64,000 bases of DNA from DASRSS01 sp963799045 (GCA_963799045.1 CAWCVN010000007.1:1-64000), one strand, 5' to 3'; counted from the stretch's first letter, positions 43,709-53,649 are shown. The notes: generated by a model from the sequence alone, not told the origin. Made by a program: numbers and translations.

Positions 43709-45319
43709 ATGACTGAACAGCCAACCGCCTCGACTGACGACTTGGACGCCGCCGAACCGCTGGCCGCGCGCGCGCCGGTGCCCCCGGACAACCCCGCGTT
43801 CAGCGACTTCGAGGTCAACCCCGCCATCATCGAGGCCCTTTCCGAGGCCGGCATCGTGCAGACCTTCGCCATCCAGGCGATGACCTTGCCGATCGCGCTG
43901 GCGGGCAACGACCTCATCGGCCAGGCCCGCACCGGAAGCGGCAAGACGCTGGGCTTCGGTGTGCCGCTGCTGAACCGCCTCGAGCTGCCCGGGGCGAAAG
44001 CCGCCGCGCCGCAGGCGTTGGTCGTCGTACCCACCCGTGAACTCGCCGTCCAGGTCTCCGGCGACCTGAGCGCGGCCGGCAAACGCCTCGGCGCACGGGT
44101 CACCACCATCTACGGCGGCCGCGCCTACGAACCGCAGATCGACACGCTGCGCAAGGGCGTGGACGTCGTCGTCGGCACCCCGGGCCGCCTGCTCGACCTC
44201 GTGCAGCAGGGTCACCTCGTGCTCGGCAACATCCGGATCCTGGTGCTGGACGAGGCCGACGAGATGCTCGACCTCGGCTTCCTGCCCGACATCGAGCGGC
44301 TGATGGAGATGCTGCCCGAGCAGCGGCAGACGATGTTGTTCTCGGCCACGATGCCCGGACCGATCGTCGCCCTGGCCCGCAGCTTCCTCCACAACCCGAT
44401 CCAGATCCGCGCCGAGCAGGGCGGCCCGCGCACTGACCACATCGACCAGTTCGCCTACCGTGCCCACGCGATGGACAAGGTCGAGCTGCTCGCCCGCGTC
44501 CTGCAGGCACGCAACCGGGGCCTGACGCTGATCTTCACCCGCACGAAGCGCACCGCCGCGAAGGTCTGCGACGAGCTGCTCGACCGAGGCTTCGCCGCTG
44601 CCGCCGTGCACGGCGACCTCGGCCAGGGAGCCCGCGAGCAGGCGCTGCGCGCGTTCCGCTCGGGCAAGGTCGACGTGCTCATCGCCACCGACGTCGCCGC
44701 CCGCGGCTGGGACGTCGACGGCATCACGCACGTCATCAACTACCAGGCCCCCGAGGACGAGATGACCTACGTCCACCGGATCGGGCGCACGGCCCGCGCC
44801 GGCGCGTCCGGCACCGCGGTCACGCTCGTCGACTGGGACGACATCCCGCGCTGGAAGCTGATCTGCGACAAGCTGGAGCTGCCCTTCCACCAGCCGGAGG
44901 AGACCTACTCGACGTCCAAGCACCTGCGGATGGAGCTGGACATCCCCGAGGACGCGACCGGGCGCCTGCCGCGGGCGCAACGCACCCGGGCCGGGCTCGA
45001 CGCCGAGGAGGTGGAAGACATCGGCGGACGGTCGGCCCGGCCGGGCCGCCGAAGCGGTCCGACCCGTGGCACCGGCGGCGGCGCCCGCGCCCCACGCGAG
45101 GAGCGCGGCGACGGGCCGGGCAAGCGAAGCGGCTCCCGGCGGCGTACCCGCGGCGGCAAGCCCGTCGATACGGCCGGGCCGGCGGAGTCGGCGCCGGACT
45201 CCTCGCCCGAGTCCGGCGGTTCCGCTTCACGCCCGCGGCGTCGGCGCCGGCGTCCGTCCGGAGGTGGCGCGGACGGTGGATCGGGCTCGTCGAACACGCC
45301 GGACAGCGGCGGCGACTGA
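43709..45319 (+). CDS. rhlE: DEAD-box RNA helicase RhlE
   Basis: A 536-residue helicase. Motifs in order: Q-motif region ALSEAGIVQTFAIQAMTLP, motif I ARTGSGKT, Ia PTRELAVQ, Ib TPGRLLDL, II LDEADEML (DEAD), III FSATM, IV LIFTRTKRTA, V DVAARGWDV and VI HRIGRTARAG. After residue 420 a basic, Arg/Gly/Ser-rich tail (GRRSGPTRGTGGGARAP to RPRRRRRRPSGGG) provides nonspecific RNA binding. The in-frame ATG at 43703 is possible, but AAGG places 43709 at better spacing. It probably acts in RNA decay or ribosome assembly. Order as in Rv3210c-Rv3212. Confidence 0.9.
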   Translation: MTEQPTASTDDLDAAEPLAARAPVPPDNPAFSDFEVNPAIIEALSEAGIVQTFAIQAMTLPIALAGNDLIGQARTGSGKTLGFGVPLLNRLELPGAKAAAPQALVVVPTRELAVQVSGDLSAAGKRLGARVTTIYGGRAYEPQIDTLRKGVDVVVGTPGRLLDLVQQGHLVLGNIRILVLDEADEMLDLGFLPDIERLMEMLPEQRQTMLFSATMPGPIVALARSFLHNPIQIRAEQGGPRTDHIDQFAYRAHAMDKVELLARVLQARNRGLTLIFTRTKRTAAKVCDELLDRGFAAAAVHGDLGQGAREQALRAFRSGKVDVLIATDVAARGWDVDGITHVINYQAPEDEMTYVHRIGRTARAGASGTAVTLVDWDDIPRWKLICDKLELPFHQPEETYSTSKHLRMELDIPEDATGRLPRAQRTRAGLDAEEVEDIGGRSARPGRRSGPTRGTGGGARAPREERGDGPGKRSGSRRRTRGGKPVDTAGPAESAPDSSPESGGSASRPRRRRRRPSGGGADGGSGSSNTPDSGGD

Positions 45320-45339
45320 ACACCGCGCGATAGGCGAGG

Positions 45340-46645
45340 ATGAGCGGCGTGCCCGACGACGAGCTGCCCCCGTCCGCTCGCGCGCTGCGTGACTACCGGT
45401 CGCGCCTGCGGCCGTGGCGCATCGGCTACGCCGCCGCGCTGGTGGCTGTCGTCGCGGCCGCGCTGGTGGTTGTGAAGATCGCCTACGCGCACGGCGAGCT
45501 CTCGCACGCCACCCTGTCGACCGCGCCGAGCGCGGCGCCGTCGGTGCCGATGTCCTCGCCGTCGGCGACGCTGACGCGGGCCTGGTCCAGCCCCGACCAC
45601 ACCGCGATCGGCACACCGTTCTACGGCGGCACGGTGATCACCTACTCGACCCACACGGTGGCCGGGCGGGACGCCTGGACCGGCAAGGTGCTGTGGTCGT
45701 ACACGCGCACCGACCGGATCACCTGCACCGCCGCACAGGTCAACGGCGTGACCATCGCCGTCTATGCCCTCAACGGGAACTGCGACGAGCTGACCGCGCT
45801 CGACTCCCAGACCGGCGCCCGCCGCTGGACGCGCACCCTCGACAAGGACGCCCACACGATCAACGGCCACCCGCAGTTCGCCGTGGGGCAGGACACCTTC
45901 ATGGTCACCACGCCGCAGGCGATCTACGCGATCAGCCCGGACGGAACCGCCGACCAGGGCAACGGCGGGCTGGACAGGTGGGTGTTCGCCCAGCAGGGCT
46001 GCACGATCAACGCCGCCGTGCTCGGCAGCGCCGGTGCGCTGATCAGCCAGACCTGTGCCCACCCCGACTGCTCCGGGCAGAAGTTCTGCGGCGCCGGGCC
46101 GCAGCTACTGCTGCGCGATCCGTTCGCCGGCGAGCAGAGCGACTCGTCGAAGAACAAGGGCAACCCCGACCAGATCATCTGGAACCACATCGGCAACGCC
46201 ATGACCCCCGTCTCGGCCGACGGGGTGATCAGCGCGATCGACCCCGCGAAGGACTCGCTCACGACCTTCGGCGCCAAGAAGGGCAAGACCCTGGCCGCAC
46301 TGCCGCTCGAGGCTGACCCCCGGTAGCGCACCGGCGGCCACCTCGGCCGTACCCAGCACGGGAGCCGAACTGGTGTACGCCGCCGGGGTCACCTACGCCG
46401 TCGACCAGGCCGGCAAGGCCTACCTGTGGAAGGTGCACAGCCCGGTGTTGCCCACGGTGAGCTCGGTCGCGGCCACCGGGACGCAGCTCGCCGTCCCCGC
46501 CGCAGGCGGCATCGACCTGCTCAAGCCCGGCACCGGCGAGCTCACGCACACCTTCCCGGTCGGCGCTCCCGCTGCCGGAAGCCAGGTGTTCGAGTTCGGT
46601 ACCGGCTTCGTCGTCGCGGGCGTGCACACGGTGCTGTACCGGTGA
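45340..46645 (+). CDS. Membrane-anchored PQQ-like beta-propeller protein, Rv3212-like (one frameshift)
   Basis: About 435 residues: a cytoplasmic N-terminus, one TM helix (IGYAAALVAVVAAALVVVKIAYA), a Ser/Pro linker, then propeller blades with tryptophan-docking repeats such as GRDAWTGKVLWSYTR, LDSQTGARRWTRTL and AYLWKVHSPVL. Cysteine pairs (GCTINA, TCAHPDCSGQKFCG) suggest extracellular disulfides. One extra base near 46312 creates a false stop (LEADPR). The true reading continues LTPGSAPAATSAVPSTGAEL to VHTVLYR. It lacks PQQ-enzyme catalytic motifs and is probably structural or BamB-like. Its stop overlaps the next gene. Confidence 0.78.
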
Positions 46646-47476
46646 GCAAGCAGCTCGAGCTCGGGCCTGCTCAATCGGCCGCCTTCGACGGGGTGCACGG
46701 GCCGATCGCCGCGTTGCGGGCCGGCCCCGCCGACGGCGTGCCCGTGCTGATGGTGCCCGGGTTCACCGGCAGCAAGGAGGACTTCGGCCCGCTGTTCGCG
46801 CCGCTGCAGGCGGCCGGCCTGCGGGCGGTCGCGATCGACCTCCCGGGACAGTTCGAGTCGCCCGGCCCCGACGATCTCGCCGCGTACTCGACGCCGGCGC
46901 TCGGCGCCCAGGTGCGGGCGGTGGCCGCGGAGCTCGGTGAGCGGGTACACCTGATCGGGCACTCCTTCGGCGGGCTGGTCTGCCGCGCCGCGGTGCTCGA
47001 CGATCCGGGGCCGTTCGCCTCGCTCACGCTGATGGACTCCGGGCCCGGCCGCGCTGCCCGGCGCGCGCGCCGAGCGGATCGAGCTGCTCGGCCCGCTGCT
47101 GCCCACCCTCGGGCTGGCCGGCGTCTACGAGGCCTCGGAGGCCGCGGCCCGCTCCGAGCCCGGCTATCTCGCCCCGCCGCCGGAGCTTGCGGCGTTCCTG
47201 CGCAAGCGGTTCCTGGCCGGGTCCGCGGCGATGCTGCAGGGCATGGGCGACGCGCTGCTCGCCGAGCCCGACCGAGTCGCCGAGCTGGCCGCCGCCGGGC
47301 TGCCCGTGCTGGTGCTGTTCGGCGCGGGCGACGACGCGTGGCCACCGGAGGCGCAGGCGGAGATGGCCCGCCGCCTCGGCGCCGAGCTGGCCGTGATCGC
47401 GGACGCGGCCCATTCGCCGGCGGTCGAGAACCCCGCCGCGATCGCGCGGGCACTGCTGGCGTTCTGGAATCGTTGA
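46642..47476 (+). CDS. Alpha/beta hydrolase (one frameshift)
   Basis: About 278 residues. The oxyanion segment is LMVPGFTGSKEDFGPLF, the nucleophile elbow is HLIGHSFGGLVCR (GxSxG), the acid is in VLVLFGAGDDAWPP and the histidine is in IADAAHSPAVENP. One indel near 47045 separates MDSGPGRAA from LPGARAERIELLGPLLPTLG. GTG at 46642 overlaps the PQQ gene stop by four bases. Substrate unknown. Confidence 0.78.
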
Positions 47477-47531
47477 GGACGACCGTCCTCAACGCTGGCG
47501 AACGCACCGGACGGTGTGTGACCATGTGGTC

Positions 47532-48353
47532 ATGGACGCTGTCGGCGATCTCGGGTACTTCGGCCCGGACAGCCTGACCTGGCGCATCCACAGCGAACCG
47601 GTCTCGATGGTGGGCGGGCTGCGGGCGTTGCTGCTCCAGGCACTGCACCCCGGCGCCATGGCCAAGCTCGCCGAGACCTCCGGCTTCCGCGACGACGCGT
47701 GGGCACGGCTGGAACGCACCGTCACCTACGTCGGCGTCATCACCTTCGCGCCCCGGGTGGATGCCGACCGGGCCGCCGCGCACGTGCGCGGCGTGCACCG
47801 CAGGCTCGGCATCGACGATCCCGAGCAGCTGGCCTGGGTGCACGCCTGCCTGGTCGACTCGTTCCTGGCCGCCGCACGCGCCGCCGGCCTGCAGCTGCGC
47901 CGCAGCGATGCCGACGCGTACGTGGCCGAGCAGGTGCGGGCCGCCCGCCTGGTCGGCGTGCCCGAGGACCGGATCGTGCGCGACGCCGCGGAGCTGGCGG
48001 CGTTCATGAGCGCCATCCGTCCCGCGCTGCGCGGGACGTGGGCGGCCCGCGACGCCGCCCGCTTCGTCGTCGCTCCGCCGACGATGCCGGTGCCGCGCCG
48101 GTTCGCTCTGCCGGCCCGACTGGGCTGGACCACGGTCAGCTCGCTGGCCGTCGGCCTGCTGCCGGGATGGGCGCGGCGGATGTACCTGCTGCCCCCGATC
48201 CCGGGCGCGAGCATCGCCACGGCCACCGGGCTGCGGGCGCTGCGGGGAGCGGTGCGCACGCTTCCCGCCCAGTACCGCGAGGGGCCGCTCTACCGCGAGG
48301 CGAAGCAACGCGCCGAGCTGCTCAGAGCGCGGGAAGCGCTGCCCACGGGCTGA
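47532..48353 (+). CDS. DUF2236/MpaB-family oxygenase-like protein
   Basis: A 273-residue member of the DUF2236 family, which includes rubber oxygenase Lcp and fungal MpaB. Marks are WRIHSEPVSMVGGLRALLLQALHPGAMAKLAE, the RTVTYVGVITFA segment and LAWVHACLVDSFL; the histidines in LHPGAM and WVHACL are the expected heme-site residues. No signal peptide, so it is unlikely to be a secreted Lcp. The substrate is unknown. ATG at 47532 is used; a GTG at 47514 is in frame. It converges with the RecB-type gene, overlapping by 32 bases. Confidence 0.8.
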   Translation: MDAVGDLGYFGPDSLTWRIHSEPVSMVGGLRALLLQALHPGAMAKLAETSGFRDDAWARLERTVTYVGVITFAPRVDADRAAAHVRGVHRRLGIDDPEQLAWVHACLVDSFLAAARAAGLQLRRSDADAYVAEQVRAARLVGVPEDRIVRDAAELAAFMSAIRPALRGTWAARDAARFVVAPPTMPVPRRFALPARLGWTTVSSLAVGLLPGWARRMYLLPPIPGASIATATGLRALRGAVRTLPAQYREGPLYREAKQRAELLRAREALPTG

Positions 48354-49173
48354 CCGGGGCCGACGCGGCCCGGCCCTCGGCGCAGTGCGCCCGGAACTCG
48401 CACCACGAACACGACGGGCCGGGCGCGGCCGGGAAGACCTCGTCCGGATGCGGCGCCCGCCTCCATCGTGTCCGTCGCCGCGACGATGTCCTCGGCGGTC
48501 GCCTCGGCGCGGGCGACGTGCCGCTCCAGCGACTCGTCGGTGTGCTCGAACGCCGCGACCTCCCCGGTCGGGACGTGATGCAGCTCGACACGCCGGCAGG
48601 GCCGGCGCAGCGACCGCCGGACCCCGACGACGTAGAGCGCGAGCGCGAGCGAGCCGCGTGCCTCGTCGACGCTCACACCGCGACGGCCGGTCTTGTAGTC
48701 GACGACGACCAGCTCCGCGCCACGGTCGTCGATGCGGTCCACCCGGCCGCTGACCGCCAGCCGCCGGGTGGGTGCGGCTACCGTGCGCTCGACGCCCACC
48801 GGCTCGTCGTCCGGGTCGGCGTGCTCGGCGAGGTAGTCGCGCACCCACCCGGCCGCGACATCGCGGTAACGCTGCGAGTGGGCGTCGTCGCGAAAGCCCG
48901 CCAGGTGGCGCCGGCACTGCTCGGCCAGGCCCGCTCGGTCAGCCGCTCGCCCTCGTCCGGCGTACGCCTGTCGCGCGGGAGCCACCACCAACGGGCCAGC
49001 GCCGTGTGCACGGCGGCGCCGACCGTGTTGTGCGCCCAGGGCGGCCCGGACGGCGGCCGGGGCCGGTCGAGGTAGGTGAACCGGTAGCGGCGCGGGCAGT
49101 CGAAGGCGGCCAGCCGCGACGGCGTGCACGAGAACAGCGGCTGTGGCATCTGCGGCAGCGGCGTGTTCGTCAC
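48322..49173 (-). CDS. RecB-family (PD-(D/E)XK) exonuclease (two frameshifts)
   Basis: A stand-alone Cas4/AddB-like nuclease of about 284 residues. The nuclease core reads VSGRVDRIDDRGAELVVVDYKTGRRG (catalytic Asp, Asp-x-Lys). The N-terminus is TPSRLAAFDCPRRYRFTYLDRP, and CSWCEFRAHCAEG near the end adds cysteines for an Fe-S cluster. The first cysteine of such clusters is in the FDCPRRYRF segment. Indels near 48945 and 48455 split it into three frames. GTG at 49173 overlaps the corrected PHP gene stop. It probably trims DNA ends in repair, alongside AdnAB. Confidence 0.78.
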
Positions 49174-50051
49174 ACCGGCTCCCGGGCGCTGCGCGTGCTC
49201 GAGCAGGGCCTCGAACTGCGCCGGGGCGGTCCGGCAGGCACCGAGCGGGTTCCGGGTCTTGTTGGAGCCGTGGTAGTCCGACGAGCCGGTGGCGACCAGG
49301 TGCAGCTCGCGGGCCAGCGCCGCGGCCCGGTCCCGGTCGTCGGGGCCATGATCGGGATGGTCGACCTCCAACCCCACCAGGCCGGCTGCGGCCATCTGCG
49401 CCACCACCTCGTCGCTGACCGTCGGACCGCGCCGCGTGGCGATCGGGTGCGCGAAGACCGGCAGGCCGCCCGCGTCGCGCAGCAACGCGATCATGGTCGA
49501 ACACGTCGGTGTCGGCCTTCGGCTCGTAGTACGGCGCCCGTGACGAGATCGGCCCGGCGAACGCGGCATCGACGCTGTCGACCACGCCGGCCTCGACCAG
49601 CGCCCGGCCGAGGTGGGGGCGGCCAACGGTGCCCGAGCCGGCCAGCGCCTGCACCTGGGCCCAGGTGATCGGCACCCCGTCGGCGACCATGCGCTCGACC
49701 ATCGCGCGTGCCCGCCCGAGCCGGCTGCTGCGCAGCCGCGCCCGCTCGGCACGCAGCCCGGCGTGGCCCGGGTCGAACAGGTAGCCGAGCAGGTGCAGCG
49801 ACACCCGCCCGCGCATGCGCGGGCTCTCCGGGTCGGTGCCCGGCGGCTGCCAGCGGCAGGAGAACTCGGCGCCCGGAACGAGCGTCAGCCCGGCCGGCAG
49901 CGCCGCCACGGCCTCGTCCCACCCCGCGGTCGTGTCGTGGTCGGTGAGCGCGACGACGTCCAGCCCGGCCGCACGCGGCCTTCACCACCAGCTCGGCCGG
50001 CGTGTCGGTGCCGTCCGAGGCGGTGGAGTGGGTGTGCAGGTCGATTCGCAC
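49170..50051 (-). CDS. PHP-domain phosphoesterase (three frameshifts)
   Basis: About 294 residues. The PHP metal motifs are MRIDLHTHSTASDGTDTP (HxH), AAGLDVVALTDHDTTAGWDEA after frame correction (HD), SCRWQPPG context with E in PGAEFSC, and ATGSSDYHGSNK (D.H) near the end. Family members (RNase AM/TrpH) hydrolyse 3',5'-nucleotide bisphosphates or short RNA. Indels near 49975, 49495 and 49190 break the frame. With them fixed, the stop TGA at 49170 overlaps the nuclease GTG. Confidence 0.78.
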
Positions 50052-50073
50052 CCGGTCACCCTACGGTGGGGCG

Positions 50074-50472
50074 ATGAGTGTCGAGGTGTGTGCCGGAGGC
50101 GTCGTGTTCGACGACGCCGGCCGGCTGTTGCTGATCAAGCGCGGTCAGGAGCCGTCGGCGGGGCGCTGGTCGGTGCCGGGCGGGCGAGTCCGGGCGGGTG
50201 AGTCGGCCGCCGACGCCTGCGTGCGCGAGGTCGCCGAGGAGACCGGCCTGGCCGTGCGCGTCCTGCACAGCGCGGACCGCGTTCGGCGCGACGGGCCTGG
50301 CGCAGTCGTCTACGACATCGAGGACTTCGTCTGCGGGGTGGTCGGGGGCACGCTGCGGGCCGGCGACGACGCCAGCGAGGTGCGCTGGGTCAGCGCGGCC
50401 GAACTCGGCGAGCTGGAGCTGGTCCCCCAGCTGCTCGACTGGCTGACCGACAACGACCTGCTGCCCAGCTGA
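50074..50472 (+). CDS. NUDIX hydrolase, MutT-like
   Basis: A 132-residue Nudix protein. The box GGRVRAGESAADACVREVAEETGL fits GX5EX7REUXEEXGU. The N-terminal strand is VCAGGVVFDDAGRLLLIKRG and the C-terminal helix is LVPQLLDWL. It has the size of MutT/ADP-ribose pyrophosphatase-like enzymes; the substrate cannot be told. ATG at 50074 is 22 bases from the divergent PHP gene start. Its stop abuts the MaoC gene stop. Confidence 0.85.
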   Translation: MSVEVCAGGVVFDDAGRLLLIKRGQEPSAGRWSVPGGRVRAGESAADACVREVAEETGLAVRVLHSADRVRRDGPGAVVYDIEDFVCGVVGGTLRAGDDASEVRWVSAAELGELELVPQLLDWLTDNDLLPS

Positions 50473-50991
50473 TCAGGAGTACTTCTCGCGGTCCACGGGC
50501 TCCGGGCGCCCCGGCTGCTCGCCACCGCGCGCCTCGATGTACTCCTTCGTGGGCACCATCACCTTACGGCGGAAGACGCACACGATCTTGCCGTCCTGGT
50601 TGTAGCCGATCGTCTCGACGTGGACCACGCCGCGGTCGGACTTCGACTTCGACGGGGTCTTGTCCAGCACCCGGGTCTCGCCGTAGATGGTGTCTCCGTG
50701 GAAGGTCGGCGCCACGTGCCGCAGCGACTCGATCTCCAGGTTCGCGATGGCCTTGCCGCTGACGTCCGGCACCGACATGCCCAGCAGCAGCGAGTAGATG
50801 TAGTTGCCGACGACCACGTTCTTGCCGAAATCGGTCGTCTGCTCGGCGTAGTTGGCGTCCAGGTGCAGCGGGTGATGGTTCATCGTGAGCAGGCAGAACA
50901 GGTGGTCGTCGTACTCGGTGACGGTCTTGCCCGGCCAGTGCTTGTAGACGGCTCCGACCTCGAACTCCTCGTAGTAGCGGCCGAACTGCAC
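50473..50991 (-). CDS. MaoC-family enoyl-CoA hydratase-like protein
   Basis: A 172-residue hot-dog-fold dehydratase. The MaoC catalytic dyad region is in FCLLTMNHHPLHLDANYAEQ (Asp/His context); VVVGNYIYSLLLGM, LRHVAPTFHGDTIYGETRVL and YNQDGKIVCVFRRKVMVP are typical of actinobacterial MaoC proteins. GTG at 50991 is chosen because GGAGGAG precedes it at the right distance; longer in-frame starts exist upstream. It likely hydrates enoyl-CoA esters in fatty- or organic-acid breakdown. Pathway unknown. Confidence 0.85.
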   Translation of the reverse strand: MQFGRYYEEFEVGAVYKHWPGKTVTEYDDHLFCLLTMNHHPLHLDANYAEQTTDFGKNVVVGNYIYSLLLGMSVPDVSGKAIANLEIESLRHVAPTFHGDTIYGETRVLDKTPSKSKSDRGVVHVETIGYNQDGKIVCVFRRKVMVPTKEYIEARGGEQPGRPEPVDREKYS

Positions 50992-51082
50992 GGTGAACTC
51001 CTCCGGTAGGGCGCGGGTGCCATCGATACGTTTCCGGTCGATCCTGCCCGTTTCGGCGGCCGAACGGGGCAGAATGTGGCCG

Positions 51083-52183
51083 ATGCCAAGTGTGCCCCGC
51101 CCCCGATCGCTCGTCCCCGGGCGTCTCGTCCCGGGGCGGCGCGCCCGCGCCCGCGACGGTGAGCCCACGGACGGCTCCAGCGAGACGGCGATCGTCGACT
51201 GCGCGATCTATCGGGACGGCCGCCGCCTGCCCGGCCGGCGCACCTGGCAGGAGGCGATCGACGAGATCGAGCGCGGCGACGAGGACGGATTCCTCTGGAT
51301 CGGGCTGCACGAGCCGACCGAGGACCAGCTCGCCGGCATCGCCGGGCGCTTCGGGCTGCACCCGCTGGCTGTCGAGGACGCCGTGCACGCCCACCAACGG
51401 CCCAAGCTCGAACAGTACGACGACGCTGCTGTTCACCATCGTCAAGACCGTCCACTACGACGACACGCTCCGGCCGGAACGGCCGAGGTCGTCACCACCG
51501 GCGAGGTGATGATCTTCCTCGGGCCACGTTTCGTCGTGACCGTGCGGCACGGCTCGCACGGTCACCTCAGCGACATCCGGCACCGACTCGAAAGCGATCC
51601 CGAGCTGCTCGCCCTGGGGCCGTCGGTCGTGCTGCACGCGATCACCGACAACGTCGTCGACCGCTACATCGTCGTCGCCGACGCGCTCCAGGAGGACCTG
51701 GACGAGATCGAGACGGCGGTGTTTGCCGACGGAAACACCCAGGCCGAGTCCAGCATCATCTACGCGCTCAAGCGTGAGGTCGTCGCGCTGCGCCGCGCGA
51801 CCGCGCCGCTGCAGACGCCGCTGCGGATCCTCTCCGGCCAGCCGATGACCCTCGTCGCACCCGAGGTGCGCAACTACTTCCGCGACGTCGACGACCACCT
51901 GTCCGAGGTCGTCGATCGTGTGGGCAGCTTCGACGAGCTGCTGACGACGCTGGTCTCGGCGAACCTCGCGCAGGTATCGGTGATCCAGAACGAGGACATG
52001 CGCAAGATCTCGGCGTGGGTCGCGATCGCGGCCGTGCCCACCATGGTGGCCGGCATCTACGGCATGAACTTCCAGCACATGCCCGAACTCCACTGGGCTT
52101 TCGGCTATCCGCTGGTAATCGGCGCGATGGTGTGCGCGTGCGTCGGGCTGTTCGTGGCGTTCAAACGCAACGGGTGGCTGTAG
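51083..52183 (+). CDS. CorA-family Mg2+/Co2+ transporter (two frameshifts)
   Basis: About 366 residues. The cytoplasmic domain (GDEDGFLWIGLHEPTEDQLAG, LHPLAVEDAVHAHQRPKLEQYDD) leads to the long helix DRYIVVADALQEDLDEIETAVFA. Two C-terminal TM helices follow, with the signature YGMNFQHMPEL (GMN) between them. Two closely spaced indels near 51425 and 51480 garble LLFTIVKTVHYDD. It forms a pentameric cation channel in the inner membrane. ATG at 51083; a GTG six bases upstream is possible. Confidence 0.85.
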   Translation: MPSVPRPRSLVPGRLVPGRRARARDGEPTDGSSETAIVDCAIYRDGRRLPGRRTWQEAIDEIERGDEDGFLWIGLHEPTEDQLAGIAGRFGLHPLAVEDAVHAHQRPKLEQYDDAAVHHRQDRPLRRHAPAGTAEVVTTGEVMIFLGPRFVVTVRHGSHGHLSDIRHRLESDPELLALGPSVVLHAITDNVVDRYIVVADALQEDLDEIETAVFADGNTQAESSIIYALKREVVALRRATAPLQTPLRILSGQPMTLVAPEVRNYFRDVDDHLSEVVDRVGSFDELLTTLVSANLAQVSVIQNEDMRKISAWVAIAAVPTMVAGIYGMNFQHMPELHWAFGYPLVIGAMVCACVGLFVAFKRNGWL

Positions 52184-52187
52184 CGGT

Positions 52188-52604
52188 CTAGCGCCCGCCG
52201 GGCCGGCTGTCGGGCGGCAGGGCGCATGCCGGCGCGCCGCCGGGCAGCCGGTGGCGGTTGGCCGAGACCCAGTGGTAGAGCACCCGGCTCAGCGCGGACA
52301 GCCCCGGCAGGAGCATCAGGCGCCCGAGCCACGACCAGGGCCGACCGCTCGCGCGGAGCGCCGCGGCCACGGCACGGTGGCCGCCGAGGGAGTGGTTGTC
52401 GACGCCCACCCATTGCACCGACTCCGCCGCCGCCACGCGGCTGAGCCCGAGCGAGGGCAGGTCGGCGCGCTGCCAGGCGACGACGTCCATCCGGGCGGGC
52501 AGCCGCTGCGCGAGGCGCACCGCACGGGTACAGAAGCCGCACGCGCCGTCGTAGACGAGCACCGGCCGGTCCCTGAGCTGCACCGGGTCAGCCTGCCCGG
52601 TCAC
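52188..52604 (-). CDS. DUF393 thiol-disulfide oxidoreductase-like protein
   Basis: A 138-residue DUF393 (DCC family) protein. The DCC/thioredoxin-like motif is VLVYDGACGFCTRAVRLAQ, with CGFC as the possible redox pair. WQRADLPSLGLS and PGLSALSRVLYHWVSANRHRL are family features. GTG at 52604. A redox role is inferred from the CxxC; the substrate is unknown. Convergent with corA, four bases apart. Confidence 0.82.
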   Translation of the reverse strand: MTGQADPVQLRDRPVLVYDGACGFCTRAVRLAQRLPARMDVVAWQRADLPSLGLSRVAAAESVQWVGVDNHSLGGHRAVAAALRASGRPWSWLGRLMLLPGLSALSRVLYHWVSANRHRLPGGAPACALPPDSRPGGR

Positions 52605-52613
52605 GTCGCAGCG

Positions 52614-53204
52614 CTAACCGAGCGAGGCACCGGCACGACCGAGGTCGGTGACGTCCACGTGCTGCTCCTGCCAGCGCCGGTGCAGTGCGCCGGCGCCCTG
52701 CACGCGGGCCCAGGCCAGCTCGCTGTGCGTCGCGGGCACGAGTTGGAGCACCTCCACCGCGCCGCCGGCGGTGGCGACGGGCTGCAGCGAAGACTCCGCG
52801 ACCAGCCCTCCGGTGCACCGCGTGTGGGGGGCGAGCGGCTGCCCGGTGTCCACGGTCATGCCGGCGCGGTACACGGCACCCTCCACGACCGGTGCCGCGG
52901 CCAACACCGCCAGCGCCCGCCAGAGGTCGGCGTAGGCATCGGTGGGGTCGTGCAGGTGGACGAACAGCTCCGCCCGCGGCCCGTCGGGCCGTTGCACCGT
53001 CTCGGCCGCGCCGGTCATCGGACGCCGGGACATGCCCAGGCTCACGTAGGCCCGCTCACCGGGCACCGGTTCGAAGCGCAGCACCTCGATCGGCTCGACA
53101 CCGAGGAACGAGACGGAGGCACGCACCGGCGGCTGCCCGAAGTGTTCGCGCAGCGCCGCCTCGACGGCGTCGAGCACGCTCGTGCCGTCCGTACCGTGAT
53201 TCAC
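52614..53204 (-). CDS. Suppressor-of-fused-like domain protein
   Basis: A 196-residue protein of the bacterial SUFU-like family: ASVSFLGVEPIEVLRFEPVP, YVSLGMSRRPMTGAAE, LAVLAAAPVVEGAVYRAGMT and LAWARVQGAGALHRRW. These are conserved in actinobacterial homologues. The bacterial function is unknown, though some SUFU-like proteins act as immunity proteins to polymorphic toxins. No toxin gene is adjacent; a WXG100 gene lies 39 bases upstream on the same strand. GTG at 53204. Confidence 0.75.
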   Translation of the reverse strand: MNHGTDGTSVLDAVEAALREHFGQPPVRASVSFLGVEPIEVLRFEPVPGERAYVSLGMSRRPMTGAAETVQRPDGPRAELFVHLHDPTDAYADLWRALAVLAAAPVVEGAVYRAGMTVDTGQPLAPHTRCTGGLVAESSLQPVATAGGAVEVLQLVPATHSELAWARVQGAGALHRRWQEQHVDVTDLGRAGASLG

Positions 53205-53242
53205 CCGGGCAACGCTAGCCGGTGGTCGTCTCGGCCGTGCCG

Positions 53243-53533
53243 CTAGTGGAACGAGGCCGCGATCTGCGCTTCGACGTCGGCGTAGGCGGTGCCGGCCCGG
53301 GCCAGCAGTGCCCCGATCCCGTCGAGCGCGTCGGACATGCCCCGGGCATGCGCGTCGAACTGCTCGTACAGTGCGGTGAACTGGCCGGCCGCGGCGCCGG
53401 ACCAGTCGGTGCCGAACAGCGGGGCCAGCCGCGCCTTCAACCCCTGGTGTTCGTCGCGCACCTGCGCCGACACGCGGCTCACCGCGCCGGCCAGCTCCGC
53501 CAGCTGGCTCGGCGTCACTCTCAGATCGGCCAT
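53243..53533 (-). CDS. WXG100-family protein
   Basis: A 96-residue ESAT-6-like helical hairpin. The turn motif is FGTDWSGAAAGQF (W-x-G). The flanking helices are PSQLAELAGAVSRVSAQVRDEHQGLKARL and YEQFDAHARGMSDALDGI. The C-terminus shows AGTAYADVEAQIAASF, where YxxxE (YADVE) fits the T7SS export signal. ATG at 53533. Divergent from the EccC-like ATPase gene, a probable secretion partner. No EccB, EccD, EccE or mycosin is seen in the window. Confidence 0.85.
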   Translation of the reverse strand: MADLRVTPSQLAELAGAVSRVSAQVRDEHQGLKARLAPLFGTDWSGAAAGQFTALYEQFDAHARGMSDALDGIGALLARAGTAYADVEAQIAASFH

Positions 53534-53622
53534 GACTCGTCCGCCTCCCGCCGTCCGCCTGGTTCCCGATCGCGCCGACCGTAGGCCGCCGCAGCAGCCG
53601 TGCACCGGGATTACTGCGCGGT

Positions 53623-53649
53623 TGTGGACGGCCGGCGCCCTTGTCCACA
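53623..53649. promoter_or_regulatory. Inverted repeat between WXG100 and eccC genes
   Basis: TGTGGAC (53623-53629) and GTCCACA (53643-53649) form an inverted repeat with a 13-base gap in the divergent intergenic region. The right arm is part of a perfect DnaA-type TTGTCCACA (53641-53649). It could serve either gene. Whether DnaA or another regulator binds is unknown. Confidence 0.35.
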